Shown here: piece by piece, positions 25,601-34,570 of the stretch | Numbering within the stretch: the stretch's first letter is position 1 | Layout: each line of letters starts with the position of its first letter | Source: Haloferax massiliensis | Lineage (GTDB): Archaea > Halobacteriota > Halobacteria > Halobacteriales > Haloferacaceae | Reading direction: 5' to 3' | Length of the DNA stretch: 64,000 nt | Assembly: GCF_001368915.1 (NCBI RefSeq) | Contig: NZ_CSTE01000001.1 | Location: forward strand, 509,364-573,363 | Notes under the pieces: model-generated | Seen by the model: only the letters and a program-made list of their open reading frames with translations | What the model was told of the DNA's origin: nothing | Databases searched by the model: none | Made by a program: the position numbers and the translations under genes

Positions 25601-26724
25601 TGGTCCGTCCCCCCGTCTGCTGAGACGTCTCCCGGGGCGTCGCCGCCGGCGACCAGCCACGGCGCGGTGCCGATGTCAACCGGGTCGGCGGCGAGCGATT
25701 CGTGGCGCTCGCGGGCGGGCGGGCCGTCGAACAGATGGCACGCGGTCGCGTGGTCTGAGCCGGTCTGCCGCGGGTACGGGTACGCGTCGTAACAGGCCGG
25801 CTCCGCGTGCGGACAGCGCTCGACGAACCGACAGCCGACCGGCGGGTCCGTGTAGTCGGGCAGGTGCCCTTCGATGCCGTCGCCGATGCCGGTCGACAGC
25901 GTCGGGATGCTCTCCAACAGCCCGCGGGTGTAGGGGTGCTGGGGGTTCGCAAACAGGTCGGCGGTCGGCGCTTGCTCGACGATTTCGCCCGCGTACATCA
26001 CGTTGATGCGGTCGCTGACCTCGCGGGCGACGCCGAGGTCGTGGGTGATGTAGAGGACGCTCGTGTCGCGCTCCTCGACGAGTTCGTCGAGGAGGTCGAG
26101 CACCTTCGCCTCGGTCGTCACGTCGAGGGCGGTGCCCGGTTCGTCGGCGATGAGCAGGTCCGGCTCCGACAGGAGCGCGATGGCGATGAGGACGCGCTGG
26201 CGCATCCCCCCGGAGAGTTCGACCGGGTAGCTCTCGAAGACGCGCTCGGGGGCCGAGATTTCGACCTCGCCGAGCATCTCGATGGCCCGCTCCCGGTGTT
26301 CGGCCTTCGAACCGGTCGACAGCGCGTCGCGGACGAGCTTCGACAGCGACAGCCGCGGCCGCCCCTGCCACTTCAACACGTCCATCATCTGCTCGCCGAC
26401 CGTCAGGACGGGGTTGAGACTCGTCATCGGGTCCTGCATTATCATGCTCATCTCCTTGCCGCGCCGCGAGTGGCGCTCGGCGTCGGAGAGAGAGAGCACG
26501 TCCTCGCCCTTGTAGCGAATCTCGCCCTCGGGGATGGTCGCCGAGGGGAGCAGTCCCATGATGGACTTCACGGTGACGCTCTTGCCACAGCCCGTCTCGC
26601 CGACGAGCGCCGCGGTTTCGCCGCGCTCGATGGTGAAATCGATGCCGTTTATCACTTCGGCCGTCCCGTCGTGGGTCTCGAAGTGGACGTGGAGGTTCTT
26701 CACCTCCAAGATGGGCTCACCCAT
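25597..26724 (-). CDS. Dipeptide/oligopeptide ABC importer ATPase (DppD/OppD type)
   Basis: 375 residues. Walker A GETGCGKSV, Q-loop MIMQDPMTSLNPV, signature LSGGMRQRVLIAIAL, Walker B LLIADEPGTALDV and switch His in YITHDLGV. The C-terminal Cys motif (CRFVERCPHAEPAC...CHLF) is typical of the family, then a Gly/Asp-rich tail. It begins one base after the DppC-type permease stop. Confidence 0.93.
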   Translation of the reverse strand: MGEPILEVKNLHVHFETHDGTAEVINGIDFTIERGETAALVGETGCGKSVTVKSIMGLLPSATIPEGEIRYKGEDVLSLSDAERHSRRGKEMSMIMQDPMTSLNPVLTVGEQMMDVLKWQGRPRLSLSKLVRDALSTGSKAEHRERAIEMLGEVEISAPERVFESYPVELSGGMRQRVLIAIALLSEPDLLIADEPGTALDVTTEAKVLDLLDELVEERDTSVLYITHDLGVAREVSDRINVMYAGEIVEQAPTADLFANPQHPYTRGLLESIPTLSTGIGDGIEGHLPDYTDPPVGCRFVERCPHAEPACYDAYPYPRQTGSDHATACHLFDGPPARERHESLAADPVDIGTAPWLVAGGDAPGDVSADGGTDQ

Positions 26725-26725
26725 C

Positions 26726-27631
26726 TCAGTCCACCTCCACGTCGAGCACGTCGCGCAGGCCGTCGCCGATGAAGTTGAACCCGAGGACGGCGAAGGAAAT
26801 CGCCAGTCCGGGGAACACGGCGATCCACCAGAAGCTCGTGACGTAGTTGCGGCCCTGCGCGATCATCGCGCCCCACGTCGGCGTCGGCGGTTGCGCGCCG
26901 AGGCCGAGGAACGACAGGCCCGCGCCGACGAGGATGACGAATCCCATGTCGAGGGTCGCCTTGACCGTGATGGGGCTGACGACGTTCGGGAGAATCTCCC
27001 TGAACGTCGTCCGCACCCACCCCGAGCCGAGCGCCCGGCTCGACTCGATGAACTCGTCTTCCTTTATCGAGAGCACCTCGCCCTGCACGAGGCGGGCGTA
27101 CCACGACCACCACGAGAAGGCGATTGCGACCATGACGTTGAACAGCGACGCGCCGGTCGCGGCGACCACCGCCATGGCGAGGAGCGTGGGCGGGATGGCG
27201 AGGAAGATGTCCGTCACCCGCATGATGACGGTGTTCGTCGTCCCGCCGAGGTAGCCCGCGATGAGGCCCAGCGTCACGCCGATGGAGATGGCGATAGAGA
27301 GGACGATACCGCTCATCAGGAGCGACAGGCGCGCGCCGAACAGGACGCGGCTGAAGATGTCGCGGCCGGTCGTGTCGGTGCCCATCAGGTGCGTCGCGCT
27401 CGGCGGCTCGCTCGCCTGGTCGAAGTAGACGCCCGCGCCGGCGTGTTCGGGGAACGGCGCGATGTACGGCGCGAGAAGCGCCGCGATGATGAGCGTCAGA
27501 ATCATCGCCAGTCCGACGAGCGAGAGCTTGTTGCCCGCGAAGGTGCGGAAGCCGCGTTTGAGCTGTCGAATCCGCTCTTTCCGGGCGGCGCTCTCGGTGT
27601 CGAGAAACGGGATGGAGGTCTTCGTGGACAC
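26726..27631 (-). CDS. Dipeptide/oligopeptide ABC permease (DppC/OppC type)
   Basis: 301 residues from a GTG at 27631, two bases after the DppB-type stop. There are six hydrophobic helices, an N-terminal OppC-type cytoplasmic lead (RKERIRQLKRGFRTFAGNKL) and the EAA loop (REILPNVVSPITVKATLDMG). The segment GTDTTGRDIFSRVLFGARLS is the family signature. Positions 27363-27432 are repeated exactly at 23535-23604. Confidence 0.93.
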   Translation of the reverse strand: MSTKTSIPFLDTESAARKERIRQLKRGFRTFAGNKLSLVGLAMILTLIIAALLAPYIAPFPEHAGAGVYFDQASEPPSATHLMGTDTTGRDIFSRVLFGARLSLLMSGIVLSIAISIGVTLGLIAGYLGGTTNTVIMRVTDIFLAIPPTLLAMAVVAATGASLFNVMVAIAFSWWSWYARLVQGEVLSIKEDEFIESSRALGSGWVRTTFREILPNVVSPITVKATLDMGFVILVGAGLSFLGLGAQPPTPTWGAMIAQGRNYVTSFWWIAVFPGLAISFAVLGFNFIGDGLRDVLDVEVD

Positions 27632-27633
27632 GG

Positions 27634-28653
27634 CTATCCCTCCTCCAGCCGCACCCGCGGGTCGAGGTAACCGTACAGCAGGTCGACCACGAAGTTGGCG
27701 GTCACGAAGCCGATACCGACCACGATGGTGACGCCGACGATGGCGTTGAAGTCCTGATAGAGGATGGCCTGGACGCCGTAGCGCGCCATCCCCGGCCACG
27801 CGAAGACGATCTCCACGAGGAACGCGTTCCCGAGGAGGAAGCCGAACGCGAGGCCGACCACCGTGAGTGAACTCGTAAAGGCGTTTTGGAGCATGTACTT
27901 GTATTCGATGAGGGCGTTCGGAAGGCCGTAGGCCCGCGCGGCGAGGACGTAGTCCTTGCGCTGTTCGTCGATCATGTCCGAGCGGATGAGCCGCATCACC
28001 TGCGCCAGCGTGGCGAGGCCGAGCGCGACGGTCGGCAACAGGAGGTGCGTGGCCGCGTCGAGGAACGTCCCGAACTGGCCGGCGATGAGGCTGTCGACCA
28101 GATACAGGCGCGTGACCGCCGGCGGGGGAGCGACGCCGTCGCTGAGTCGCCCCGAGAGGGGCAACAGTCCGAGGCTGACGACGAAGACGATTTGCAGGAC
28201 GATAGCGACCCAGAACCGCGGCATCGACACGCCGAACAGGGCGGTGATGCGCGAGAGGTGGTCCTGCCAGCGGTCCTTGTTGGTGCCGGCGACGACGCCG
28301 AACGGAATCGCCAACAGAACGGCGCAAAACAGCGTGACGACGGTCAGTTCGAGCGTCGCGGGCAGGCGAGCGACGATGTCGGAAAAGACGTTGTTGTTCG
28401 TCCGGAGCGACATCCCCCAGTCGCCCTGCACGACGCCGACGAGCCAGTCGACGTACTGCATCGGCAGGGGCTGGTCGAGGCCCATCTCGGCGCGGAGTGC
28501 CGCGACTTGCTGGTCAGTTGCTTCCGGTCCGAGCGCCAACCGAACGGGGTCGCCCGGAATCACGCGGGATATCAGGAAGATGAGCACTGACAGCCCGAAG
28601 ATGACGGGGACCGAGTGGATTGCGCGCCGAACGAGGTAATCTACGTATGACAT
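27634..28653 (-). CDS. Dipeptide/oligopeptide ABC permease (DppB/OppB type)
   Basis: 339 residues. The DppB opening (YLVRRAIHSVPVIFGLSVLI, FLISRVIPGDPVRLALG) and GLDQPLPMQYVDWL periplasmic-type loop come first. Five to six membrane helices follow, with the EAA loop region ARAYGLPNALIEYKYMLQNA. It forms the heterodimeric channel with the DppC-type gene. Confidence 0.93.
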   Translation of the reverse strand: MSYVDYLVRRAIHSVPVIFGLSVLIFLISRVIPGDPVRLALGPEATDQQVAALRAEMGLDQPLPMQYVDWLVGVVQGDWGMSLRTNNNVFSDIVARLPATLELTVVTLFCAVLLAIPFGVVAGTNKDRWQDHLSRITALFGVSMPRFWVAIVLQIVFVVSLGLLPLSGRLSDGVAPPPAVTRLYLVDSLIAGQFGTFLDAATHLLLPTVALGLATLAQVMRLIRSDMIDEQRKDYVLAARAYGLPNALIEYKYMLQNAFTSSLTVVGLAFGFLLGNAFLVEIVFAWPGMARYGVQAILYQDFNAIVGVTIVVGIGFVTANFVVDLLYGYLDPRVRLEEG

Positions 28654-28704
28654 TGGTGAGTTGGAAAGACGGCCCGAGGCGGGGCGTCGGAAGTCGTCGG
28701 GCGG

Positions 28705-30393
28705 CTACTCCGCGCGACCCTCGCCGCTCCGAGTCATCGAGTGGACGTCCCAGTCGAACGACATCACGCCGCGGTACTGCCAGCCCTCGACGTTCTCGTT
28801 GATGCCGATGCGGTACGGCGGGTTGGCGATGTAGACGCTGGGCATGCCCTCGACGATGAGCGCCTGCGCCTCCTCGTACTTCTCCAGCCGGCTCTGGAGG
28901 TCGGTGGACTTGCGCGCCTCTTCGAGGGTGGCCGCGATTTCGTCGGTGGAGTACCACGACTGGGAGATGTACGACCCGAACGAGGAGGGGTGGTACATCA
29001 GGTAGGTGTGGCTGTCCGGCGACGGCATCTTCGCCGTGTGGAAGATGTTCGTCATGTGGGCGGTCGACTCGGCGCTCGTCGCGCGGTCGGTGAGGCGGGC
29101 CCACTGAAGCGGGTTGATTTCGAGGTCGATGCCGAGTTCGTTCAGCCCGGCCTGATTGAGAAGCCCCATCTGGCGCTGGAGCTCGGTGCCGGCGACGACG
29201 ACGTGTTCGAGGCCGATTTCGTTGATTTCCTCGACGGAGTAGTCCGCCCTGTCGAGGAACTCCTTGGCCTTGTCGAGGTCCTGTTCCATCGGGACGAGGT
29301 CGCCGTTGTGGCCCGCCATCTGACGGGGGACCGGCCCGGCCGCGACGCCGCCGCCGCCGATGATGTCGTTGACGGCGCTGTCGTAGTCGAAGGCATAGGC
29401 GATGGCCTTCCGGACGTTGATGTCGTCGGTCGGTGCCTTCCGGCAGTTCAGCGGGAAGTGGAACAACTGCAGTTGCGGCACCTCGGGGACGCGGACGTTG
29501 GAGTACGAGTCCATCTCGGCGTACGCCTGCGTGCCCATGTACTGGTCGGTCATGTCGCCTTCGCCCTGTTGCATCGTCGTCTTGATGGTGGACTCCTCGG
29601 TGATGACCGTCGAGCGGAACGTGTCGAAGCTGTCCTCGCTCCAGCCCTTCCAGTAGTCCTCGTAGGCGGTCGCCTCGATGGAGTTCCCCTGCTCCCAGTC
29701 GTCGAGGACGTACGCGCCCGACCCGGCGGAGTTGCTCTGGAGGTAGGCGTTCCCGTAGTCGCCGTCCTGTTCGTTCTCTTGGACGACGGCGCTGTTGACG
29801 ATGTAGAACTGGACGAACGTCGCCAGCGCCGGCCCGTACGCCTGATTGAACTCGAAGGCGACCGTCTGCTCGTCGCGGACGGAGATGTTCGAGGGGTCGA
29901 GGTAGTCGAGCCAGAACGACGAGTAGCCGCGCTGGAGTTCCAGCATCCGGGTGAGCGAGTACGCCACGTCGTCGGCGGTCAGCGGCGTGCCGTCGGAGAA
30001 CGTCACGTCGTCGCGGAGGGTGAACACCCACGTCTGGCCCTCGTCTTCGGTGTCCCAGCTCTCGGCGATGTGGGCGGTCGGCTGGAGCGTCTCGGCGTCG
30101 ACCGTGATGAGTTCGTCGTAGAGGTTCTGCGCCGCGAGCCCCTGCGTGTAGTCGACCTGCTCTGCGGGGTCGAGCGTCCCGAACACCTGCCCGGCGATGA
30201 AGTGGAAGTCGTTGCCGCCGCTTCCGCCGCTTCCGCCGTCGCTCGTCTGTTCGGTCGCAGTCGAGTCGCTCCCGGAACTCCCGTCGCTCGTCTCGGTCTG
30301 CTGGGTCCCCTGACAGCCCGCGAGCGCGACACTCGTCGCGCCCGCACCGATGAGTTTCAGCAGTTTTCTGCGCTCTATGTTGCCGGTTGGCAT
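28705..30393 (-). CDS. Peptide ABC importer substrate-binding lipoprotein (DppA/OppA type)
   Basis: 562 residues from MPTGNIERRKLLKLIGAGAT (ATG at 30393; an in-frame ATG at 30414 adds seven residues). Twin Arg and lipobox VALAGC indicate Tat export and lipid anchoring on the outer face, followed by a Ser/Gly/Thr linker. The mature part is an SBP_bac_5 fold (LDPAEQVDYTQGLAAQNLYD, SWDTEDEGQTWVFTLRDDVT, FSDGTPLTADDVAYSLTRML). It captures the substrate for the four downstream components. The downstream gene starts 51 bp after its stop. Confidence 0.93.
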   Translation of the reverse strand: MPTGNIERRKLLKLIGAGATSVALAGCQGTQQTETSDGSSGSDSTATEQTSDGGSGGSGGNDFHFIAGQVFGTLDPAEQVDYTQGLAAQNLYDELITVDAETLQPTAHIAESWDTEDEGQTWVFTLRDDVTFSDGTPLTADDVAYSLTRMLELQRGYSSFWLDYLDPSNISVRDEQTVAFEFNQAYGPALATFVQFYIVNSAVVQENEQDGDYGNAYLQSNSAGSGAYVLDDWEQGNSIEATAYEDYWKGWSEDSFDTFRSTVITEESTIKTTMQQGEGDMTDQYMGTQAYAEMDSYSNVRVPEVPQLQLFHFPLNCRKAPTDDINVRKAIAYAFDYDSAVNDIIGGGGVAAGPVPRQMAGHNGDLVPMEQDLDKAKEFLDRADYSVEEINEIGLEHVVVAGTELQRQMGLLNQAGLNELGIDLEINPLQWARLTDRATSAESTAHMTNIFHTAKMPSPDSHTYLMYHPSSFGSYISQSWYSTDEIAATLEEARKSTDLQSRLEKYEEAQALIVEGMPSVYIANPPYRIGINENVEGWQYRGVMSFDWDVHSMTRSGEGRAE

Positions 30394-30696
30394 GGAGGTT
30401 TGTGGATACCCCATTCGTATAAAGCTTTCCTAGTGATTGAACATATCGTCTATAAAAGAAGTTGATTCATCTAATTGTAAGTTCGTAATAATATTGGAGA
30501 GAACCGAGAACCCACAGATATGGACGAATACACCCCATGAGAAGATATAGAAGCCGATTCGGTCTTGGCTTCCCCGATAGAGATCGAATATGCACAGCTA
30601 ATCGTGAGAATAGTGGACAGACTCGGCTCGTCAATCACGAGAACGTCGCGGCGAGAGCGGTCGGGGACGAGACGGAATCAGCGACCCCGCGGGCAG

Positions 30697-31179
30697 TTAC
30701 TGGGGGAGAAACAGGCCGGGTTCGGTGTGTCGGAACGAACAGCGGCGACTGTTTCCGAGGTCGCTCACCGTCGTCCGAATCTCGGATTCGGTCCGGAGCG
30801 TTTCGACGAACGACGAGTCGGTGTCGGCGTCGTAAAACACGGGATAGAGGACCGCTTCCATCGTTTCCTCGGATTTCACGACGACGACGAAGATTCGGAC
30901 GTTGGTGTCGCGGGCGCGGTAGACCTCGAACTGTTCGAACGCCGCATCAGGGCCAGAAACTGTCGATTCGAGGGCTTCGAGTTCTGAATCCGGAACGAGA
31001 AGCCGGAATCCGGAGTCGGCGGCCGCCGCCGCGTCCGTCGTGGAAACGTCTCCCGGGTGAAGGACGAGCGTCTCCCAGCCGGAATCTTCGAGTTCCGCCG
31101 AGACCTCGTCGATTTCAGTGAGGATGTCGGCCCAATCTGCGAGGGCCTTGTTCGTTCGATTGATTTTTCCGCGAACCAT
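30697..31179 (-). CDS. Haloarchaeal DUF7529-like protein
   Basis: 160 residues from MVRGKINRTNKALADWADIL. Conserved blocks are DSGWETLVLHPGDVSTTD, FRLLVPDSELEALESTV and VEVYRA-like FEQFEVYRARDTNVRIFVVV. These match my recollection of DUF7529 proteins, a cytosolic haloarchaeal family of unknown function. It is transcribed away from the Lrp gene. Confidence 0.7.
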   Translation of the reverse strand: MVRGKINRTNKALADWADILTEIDEVSAELEDSGWETLVLHPGDVSTTDAAAAADSGFRLLVPDSELEALESTVSGPDAAFEQFEVYRARDTNVRIFVVVVKSEETMEAVLYPVFYDADTDSSFVETLRTESEIRTTVSDLGNSRRCSFRHTEPGLFLPQ

Positions 31180-31371
31180 GTCGTCACCCTCCGTGAACGC
31201 GGAGTAAAAGTGTTTGGGGGCCTGAACGCGCGTTCCACCGACGGCCTGCGATTTCGGTCGTCCGCCGCCTTGGCGCGAGTAAACGATTCGTTCACATACT
31301 GTATCCAATTCGGAGATTTCGAGGAAACATTCATATATATGAAGCTAAGCGGTATAACCGTGAGACTAGCA

Positions 31372-31911
31372 ATGCCCGATTCGCAGGAGTGGATGGAGGA
31401 CCCGCGCGTTGTCGAGCTTCTCGAAGACCGGATGGACAAAAAGGACGTCCGCATCTTCCGCGAGTTGAACAAAGACGGGCGTATCTCGGACACGGAGTTG
31501 GCCGACCGCGTCGGGCTCTCTCGGACGGCCGCGCGGCGGCGACGGAAGATGCTCCAAGAGGACGGCATTCTCGAAATCTTCGCGCTGTTGGTCTTTCGGG
31601 CGGCCAACTATCCCTACGCCGAGGTCCATATCTCCTACGACAGCCACTCCACGAACGACGAGATAACGGCGTTCATCGAGCGGCTCCTCGACGAGGGGTT
31701 GGTGTACGAAGTCGCCGAGTGCATCGGCGAGTACGACCTGCTGATTCGCGTCTGGCAGTCCTCCCTGAGTAGCATCAACAGCTACGTCCGCGAACTCCTC
31801 CAAGACAGCGACGTGGTCGACACCTACACCATCGTCCCCATCACCGACTCCTACAAGATGTTCCACCGGACGTTCTACAGGCCGGGCGAAGACGCCGACG
31901 ACGCGTCGTGA
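31372..31911 (+). CDS. Lrp/AsnC-family transcriptional regulator
   Basis: 179 residues from the ATG at 31372. The helix-turn-helix (DRMDKKDVRIFRELNKDGRI, SDTELADRVGLSRTAARRRR) is followed by an RAM/AsnC ligand domain (YAEVHISYDSHSTNDEITAF, ECIGEYDLLIRVWQSSLSSI). Lrp proteins sense amino acids or related metabolites, so it could control the neighbouring peptide importer, but that rests on position only. TATA-like tatatatg lies at 31334-31341. Confidence 0.88.
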   Translation: MPDSQEWMEDPRVVELLEDRMDKKDVRIFRELNKDGRISDTELADRVGLSRTAARRRRKMLQEDGILEIFALLVFRAANYPYAEVHISYDSHSTNDEITAFIERLLDEGLVYEVAECIGEYDLLIRVWQSSLSSINSYVRELLQDSDVVDTYTIVPITDSYKMFHRTFYRPGEDADDAS

Positions 31912-32253
31912 CCGAGTCGCGGGTCGCCGCGAGCGAGAATTGGGTGTAATCCGAACGGAGTTCGGCCGGAGTTCGGTCGGTGTTGTCCCGAAGTTCGGAA
32001 AAGCGCTATTTCACCGTTAGCTCATTCGAAGACGGGGAACAGAACTCCCCTCTCTGTGACGGACCCTGTCGGCGGCGCGCCGCGTCCACCGAGCACCGCC
32101 CCTCGGTCGCTCGGTCGGTCGTCGGCCGCCGCGTTCCCCGTCTCCCCGTCGGCCCGGACTTGCACACCGCCTCGGACCCGGTTGCCCTGCCACTTCGGGC
32201 CGGAACCCCACCAACATTCTTTTGCGACGCCGTCAGTCGAGCGCCTTCGCAAC
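31912..32253. other. Non-coding interval
   Basis: About 340 bp of G+C-rich DNA between the Lrp gene and the DUF7123-like gene. Short frames are codon-bias shadows. No RNA signature was seen. Confidence 0.35.
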
Positions 32254-32487
32254 TCAGTCGGCGGGTTCGACGTACCACGAGGTGCTGCGGGCGTACCCCC
32301 ACCGCGAGATGTGGAGCGCCTCGGCCTCGCGCTGGAGCAACTCGACGAGCGACCCGATTTCCTTCGAAGACAGTCCGACCTCGTCGGTGATGTGTCTGCT
32401 CTTGAAGTAGAACGCGCCCTCCGAGGCGCGCGTCGAGAGGTACTGTTCGAGTCGGTCCCGCTTGGAGGGTGCACTATCGGAACTCAT
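32254..32487 (-). CDS. Small winged-helix protein (DUF7123-like)
   Basis: 77 residues: DRLEQYLSTRASEGAFYFKS, RHITDEVGLSSKEIGSLVEL, then HISRWGYARSTSWYVEP. The order 'RI..YL...A..G..YFKSR.IA.E.GLSSK.IG..L' and 'RWG.ARSTTW.V' matches DUF7123 proteins of haloarchaea. A DNA-binding role is likely; the target is unknown. Confidence 0.8.
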   Translation of the reverse strand: MSSDSAPSKRDRLEQYLSTRASEGAFYFKSRHITDEVGLSSKEIGSLVELLQREAEALHISRWGYARSTSWYVEPAD

Positions 32488-32637
32488 GGCTCGGGGTGCG
32501 GGCCGCGAGGTGAAATTCGATTTCCGAACTTACGGCCAATTCGGGGCCAGATGAGGCACAACTCTCACCGAGTTCGCGCCGCGGGCGGGAAAGGAGTTCG
32601 AGGCGAAGCGAGGCCGGAGACACCGCGCGGCGTCGCC

Positions 32638-33018
32638 TCAGTCGCCGTCGTCGAACGCGGTTCGCTCTGCGATGTCGTCTAAGAGGTCGAGGTTGTCGTC
32701 CATCTTGGGCGTCAGGAAGAACAGTTTGCCGTACTCCTCACCGCTCGTGGTGAGGACGCCGTTGTCCGTGAGCATCTCCAGGTGGTGCTGGACGGTCTTG
32801 TAGTTCAGATCGAGTTCGTTCGAGAGCTGATTCGTGTTCAGCGGCCGCTCGTGCAGTGCGCGAATGATTCTGAGGCGGTTTTTCCCGCCGCGGGTCCCGC
32901 CGACGAGCCACCACAACAGCCGCCGCATCTGGGTTCCGGGGCCGCCGTGTCGGTGTTCGTGACGTGCATCTGTCGCCGTCTGCCGCAGCGCCTGCTTGCC
33001 CCCGCTGTAGTTCGTCAT
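32638..33018 (-). CDS. ArsR-type winged-helix regulator
   Basis: 126 residues. After an N-terminal His/Arg-rich stretch, NRLRIIRALHERPLNTNQLS, NELDLNYKTVQHHLEMLTDN and GVLTTSGEEYGKLFFLTPKM form the winged helix typical of the haloarchaeal ArsR/DUF7347-like group. It is divergent from the iron-box-preceded gene at 33435. Confidence 0.85.
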   Translation of the reverse strand: MTNYSGGKQALRQTATDARHEHRHGGPGTQMRRLLWWLVGGTRGGKNRLRIIRALHERPLNTNQLSNELDLNYKTVQHHLEMLTDNGVLTTSGEEYGKLFFLTPKMDDNLDLLDDIAERTAFDDGD

Positions 33019-33346
33019 GGTCGCTCGACCGCCTCGGTCGTCTTCCGGTCGGCCGCGAGCGTGTTCGTCCCACAGTCCGTGAGTTGCATCGTCTACCTAA
33101 TCTAGTCGCGTTCCCGCGGATAACGATTCGCCGAACTCGACGCAGAGTTGCCCCCGAGAGGGGCACAAATTAGACCCAAATTCGAACCGAAAACGAGCGA
33201 CTCGGGCGCGTTAGCGCGGGCAGACGGCTGAGAGAGGTCGCGTCGCGGGCGGCCTCTCGAAACAGGGCGCGCCGGGTCGCGGTGCGGAACCGGACGCCGC
33301 GGCGAACGGCCCGAACCGTTCCCGACCGACCGCTCGAACCGACACG

Positions 33347-33363
33347 TTTTAGGTTAGCCTAAA
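33347..33363. promoter_or_regulatory. Iron box TTTTAGGTTAGCCTAAA (DtxR/IdeR-type)
   Basis: TTAGG and CCTAA arms around TTAG give a symmetric metal-repressor site. Haloarchaeal DtxR-family regulators bind this type of sequence. It lies 72-88 bp upstream of the ATG at 33435 and overlaps the expected promoter. A 20-codon upstream frame (33366-33428) ends six bases before that ATG. Confidence 0.65.
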
Positions 33364-33434
33364 CAATGTGTCGAGCGAGCGACGAACGGACCGCGGCGTC
33401 GGCGACGGCCCGCGAACCGACGCACTGACACATC

Positions 33435-34415
33435 ATGGTCGGCACGACACTCACCCAGATTCGGACCCACATCGAATCGCTTGCGAGCGACGACGGGAGC
33501 TACGAACTCGTCTGCGGACGGACCGGCGAACGCCCCGTTCCGGTGGACGGCCTCCGGTTCGAGGACCGCACGACCGCGGAGGCCGCCGCGCGCGCGGCGA
33601 GGAGATATCGCTCCGCCCTCCGGCGGTACGACCCGAACGTCCCGTACTACGACCTCATCGTCTCGGAGCACGAGGAGCGTCCGGGGTTCGGCGGCGCGAG
33701 CGCGAGTGCGAACACGGGCGCGACCGCAGAGGGGTGGGCGACCGCCGGGGCGACGCCCGGACTCCCGAAACCCCCCCGCGACCTCGGACCCGACGCGGAC
33801 GGCCGCGCGGAGTGCGCCGACGGCGGCGACCGCGCCGAGCGGGTCGAGTTCTGTCACCGGGTCGCGGCGGCGGTGTTCGAGGCGCTCGTGGACGCCGGCC
33901 ACCGGGCGGTCGAGACCGCGGTGATGGACGCGTACTTCGACCTCGCGGAGACGATGGCCAGCGCGGACGACCTCTGTCTGCGCCTGTTGGAGAGCATGGC
34001 GACCGCGCTCCACGTCCATCTCGGGTCGGCCGAGCAGGCTGACGTGCTCGAACGCGCCGCCTCGTACCTCGCGTCGCGGCCCGGCTCCACGGGGGCACTG
34101 GCGGCGACGCTGGCGGAGATGGAACGGCTCGACCTCGTGGAATCGTACACCTGTTCGCCGTGGCGACCCGGCCCGGACGCGACGACGAGGGCCACGGAAC
34201 TGACCCTCGAAGGCTACGCCCTCTCGGCGCGCGAGGGCCGGCTCCCGGTGCTGCCGGTCGTCGTCGAACTCTACCGCCGGGCGTCGTCGTGGAAGCCCGT
34301 CTCCCTGCACGTCACGCCGACCGAGGGGGGCTGGCACGCGACGCTTTCGGTCTCCGCGACGTCGAACGCGGTCGGACTGGCGAGCGTCCCCATCCACGAG
34401 CGCACCGCCGACTGA
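33435..34415 (+). CDS. Haloarchaeal DUF7551/DUF7552-type protein
   Basis: 326 residues. The N-terminal part (VGTTLTQIRTHIESLASDDG, YELVCGRTGERPVPVDGLRF, DRTTAEAAARAARRYRSALR) matches the DUF7552 pattern. The C-terminal half (FCHRVAAAVFEALVDAGHRA, VETAVMDAYFDLAETMASAD) matches DUF7551. Both are haloarchaea-specific, soluble and uncharacterised. The iron box suggests induction under iron limitation, so a role in iron or Fe-S homeostasis is a fair guess, not more. Confidence 0.75.
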   Translation: MVGTTLTQIRTHIESLASDDGSYELVCGRTGERPVPVDGLRFEDRTTAEAAARAARRYRSALRRYDPNVPYYDLIVSEHEERPGFGGASASANTGATAEGWATAGATPGLPKPPRDLGPDADGRAECADGGDRAERVEFCHRVAAAVFEALVDAGHRAVETAVMDAYFDLAETMASADDLCLRLLESMATALHVHLGSAEQADVLERAASYLASRPGSTGALAATLAEMERLDLVESYTCSPWRPGPDATTRATELTLEGYALSAREGRLPVLPVVVELYRRASSWKPVSLHVTPTEGGWHATLSVSATSNAVGLASVPIHERTAD

Positions 34416-34570
34416 CTCGCGTTCGTCCCGCGCTCGCGCCGAGGCGACCGGCACTGCCGCGGCTCGCGGCCGCGGTCGGCCGAGTGGTCGCACCGCGGTT
34501 CGAGGAGTAAACCACGACGAGACGGCCGGTGGCCGTGGATTTATGCTCGCGAGTTCCTACTAGCCCCGAT

